Source of the DNA: Oceanivirga miroungae
Lineage (GTDB): Bacteria > Fusobacteriota > Fusobacteriia > Fusobacteriales > Leptotrichiaceae
Assembly: GCF_902505095.1 (NCBI RefSeq)
Contig: NZ_CABWIB010000001.1
Span: 696,688 to 760,687 of the forward strand
DNA: 64,000 bases
Direction of reading: 5' to 3'
Made by a program: the position numbers and the translations under genes
The notes under the pieces: model-generated
What the model saw: only the letters and a program-made list of their open reading frames with translations
The model's database searches: none
Told to the model about the DNA's origin: nothing
Shown: in pieces, positions 63,842 to 64,000 of the stretch
Position numbering within the stretch: the stretch's first letter is position 1
Layout of the letters: the number at the start of each line of letters is the position of its first letter

Positions 63842-64000
63842 ATGTACAAGTTCACATATTTTAATAATGTGCACATAAAAACTATACTATTTTGTTTAAT
63901 AGTAGGGCTTATTATGATCGCATTACCGTTTTTTGTAAAAGGTCTTGAAAAAACAAGATACACGGTTTATCTAGGGTATTTAATTATACTTGTTAAAATT
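63842..64000 (+). CDS. Partial membrane protein, cut by the window end
   Basis: The first 53 codons of a gene that runs off the right edge. AAAGGAAAA precedes the ATG. The start MYKFTYFNNVHIKTILFCLI and two hydrophobic segments indicate a polytopic membrane protein. The N-terminal pattern F-x-x-x-H-I followed by a helix reminds me of the YwaF/TMEM164-like integral membrane family, but 53 residues are too few to name it. Confidence 0.6.
   Translation, partial: MYKFTYFNNVHIKTILFCLIVGLIMIALPFFVKGLEKTRYTVYLGYLIILVKI

Noticed and set aside
1-64000. Prophage, insertion sequence, toxin-antitoxin or CRISPR-Cas island
   Set aside because: I found no transposase, integrase, phage structural gene, Cas protein, toxin pair or regular spacer array; gene content is housekeeping apart from the pilus/competence loci and the export operons.

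Overview
The window is a very A+T-rich stretch of a small-genome, double-membraned anaerobe. I place it in Fusobacteriota, most likely family Leptotrichiaceae (Sneathia, Streptobacillus or Leptotrichia type); this is an inference from gene content and style, not from a search. The grounds are near-exclusive AGA arginine and A/T-ending codons, TGA used as a true stop (so not a mollicute), outer-membrane features (TolC-like protein, secretin-like protein, MacA-type adaptor), a pyruvate:ferredoxin oxidoreductase, and dense operons with ATGA/TAATG overlaps. Every gene I accept lies on the + strand, and no gap between genes exceeds about 200 bases. I see no insertion sequence, phage, CRISPR array or rRNA gene.

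Layout. 0.1-11.4 kb: pyrG and a small membrane exporter-like gene; a U32 protein; a small unknown; then yqeH, a 40-codon membrane ORF, walJ-like hydrolase, a degenerate uracil-DNA-glycosylase-like gene, ychF, two tandem MscS channels, a second metallo-hydrolase and an unusual EF-P. 11.4-15.1 kb: a heterodimeric ABC exporter with one degenerate ATP site. 15.1-23.7 kb: L10 leader, rplJ, rplL, attenuator, rpoB, rpoC. 23.7-29.3 kb: gmk, rpoZ, dnaG (zinc ligands lost), rpoD and a repeat-rich lipoprotein. 29.3-31.1 kb: a shortened division cluster (mraZ, rsmH, ftsL) with four 10-bp MraZ-type boxes. 31.2-37.3 kb: M20 hydrolase, rRNA methyltransferase, plsY, gpsA, a second sigma factor, dnaN. 37.3-39.7 kb: rpmG, tRNA-Trp, secE, nusG, rplK, rplA, behind a promoter flanked by two identical-architecture palindromes and with two L1-type mRNA operators.

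39.9-44.7 kb is the most distinctive region: nine tightly overlapping genes for a miniature type IV pilus/type II secretion-like machine (four pilins or pseudopilins, a 138-residue prepilin peptidase, PilN/GspL-like and PilO/GspM-like proteins, a very short secretin-like protein and a GspF/PilC platform) with no motor ATPase. A second small locus at 49.6-51.1 kb has a fifth pilin-like protein and a ComEC channel reduced to the membrane domain. Together they look like a pared-down DNA-uptake system.

44.7-64 kb: pyruvate:ferredoxin oxidoreductase and a FucO-like alcohol dehydrogenase; ruvC, trmL, metG and a thioredoxin-fold exported protein; a four-gene MacAB-TolC-type export operon; a Y-family polymerase with a YolD-like partner; ribF, scpA, murJ; and a truncated membrane gene running off the end. 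A recurring theme is erosion of metal-binding ligands (DnaG, L33, MetG, the rRNA methyltransferase), and of catalytic motifs in the UDG-like protein and one ABC subunit.
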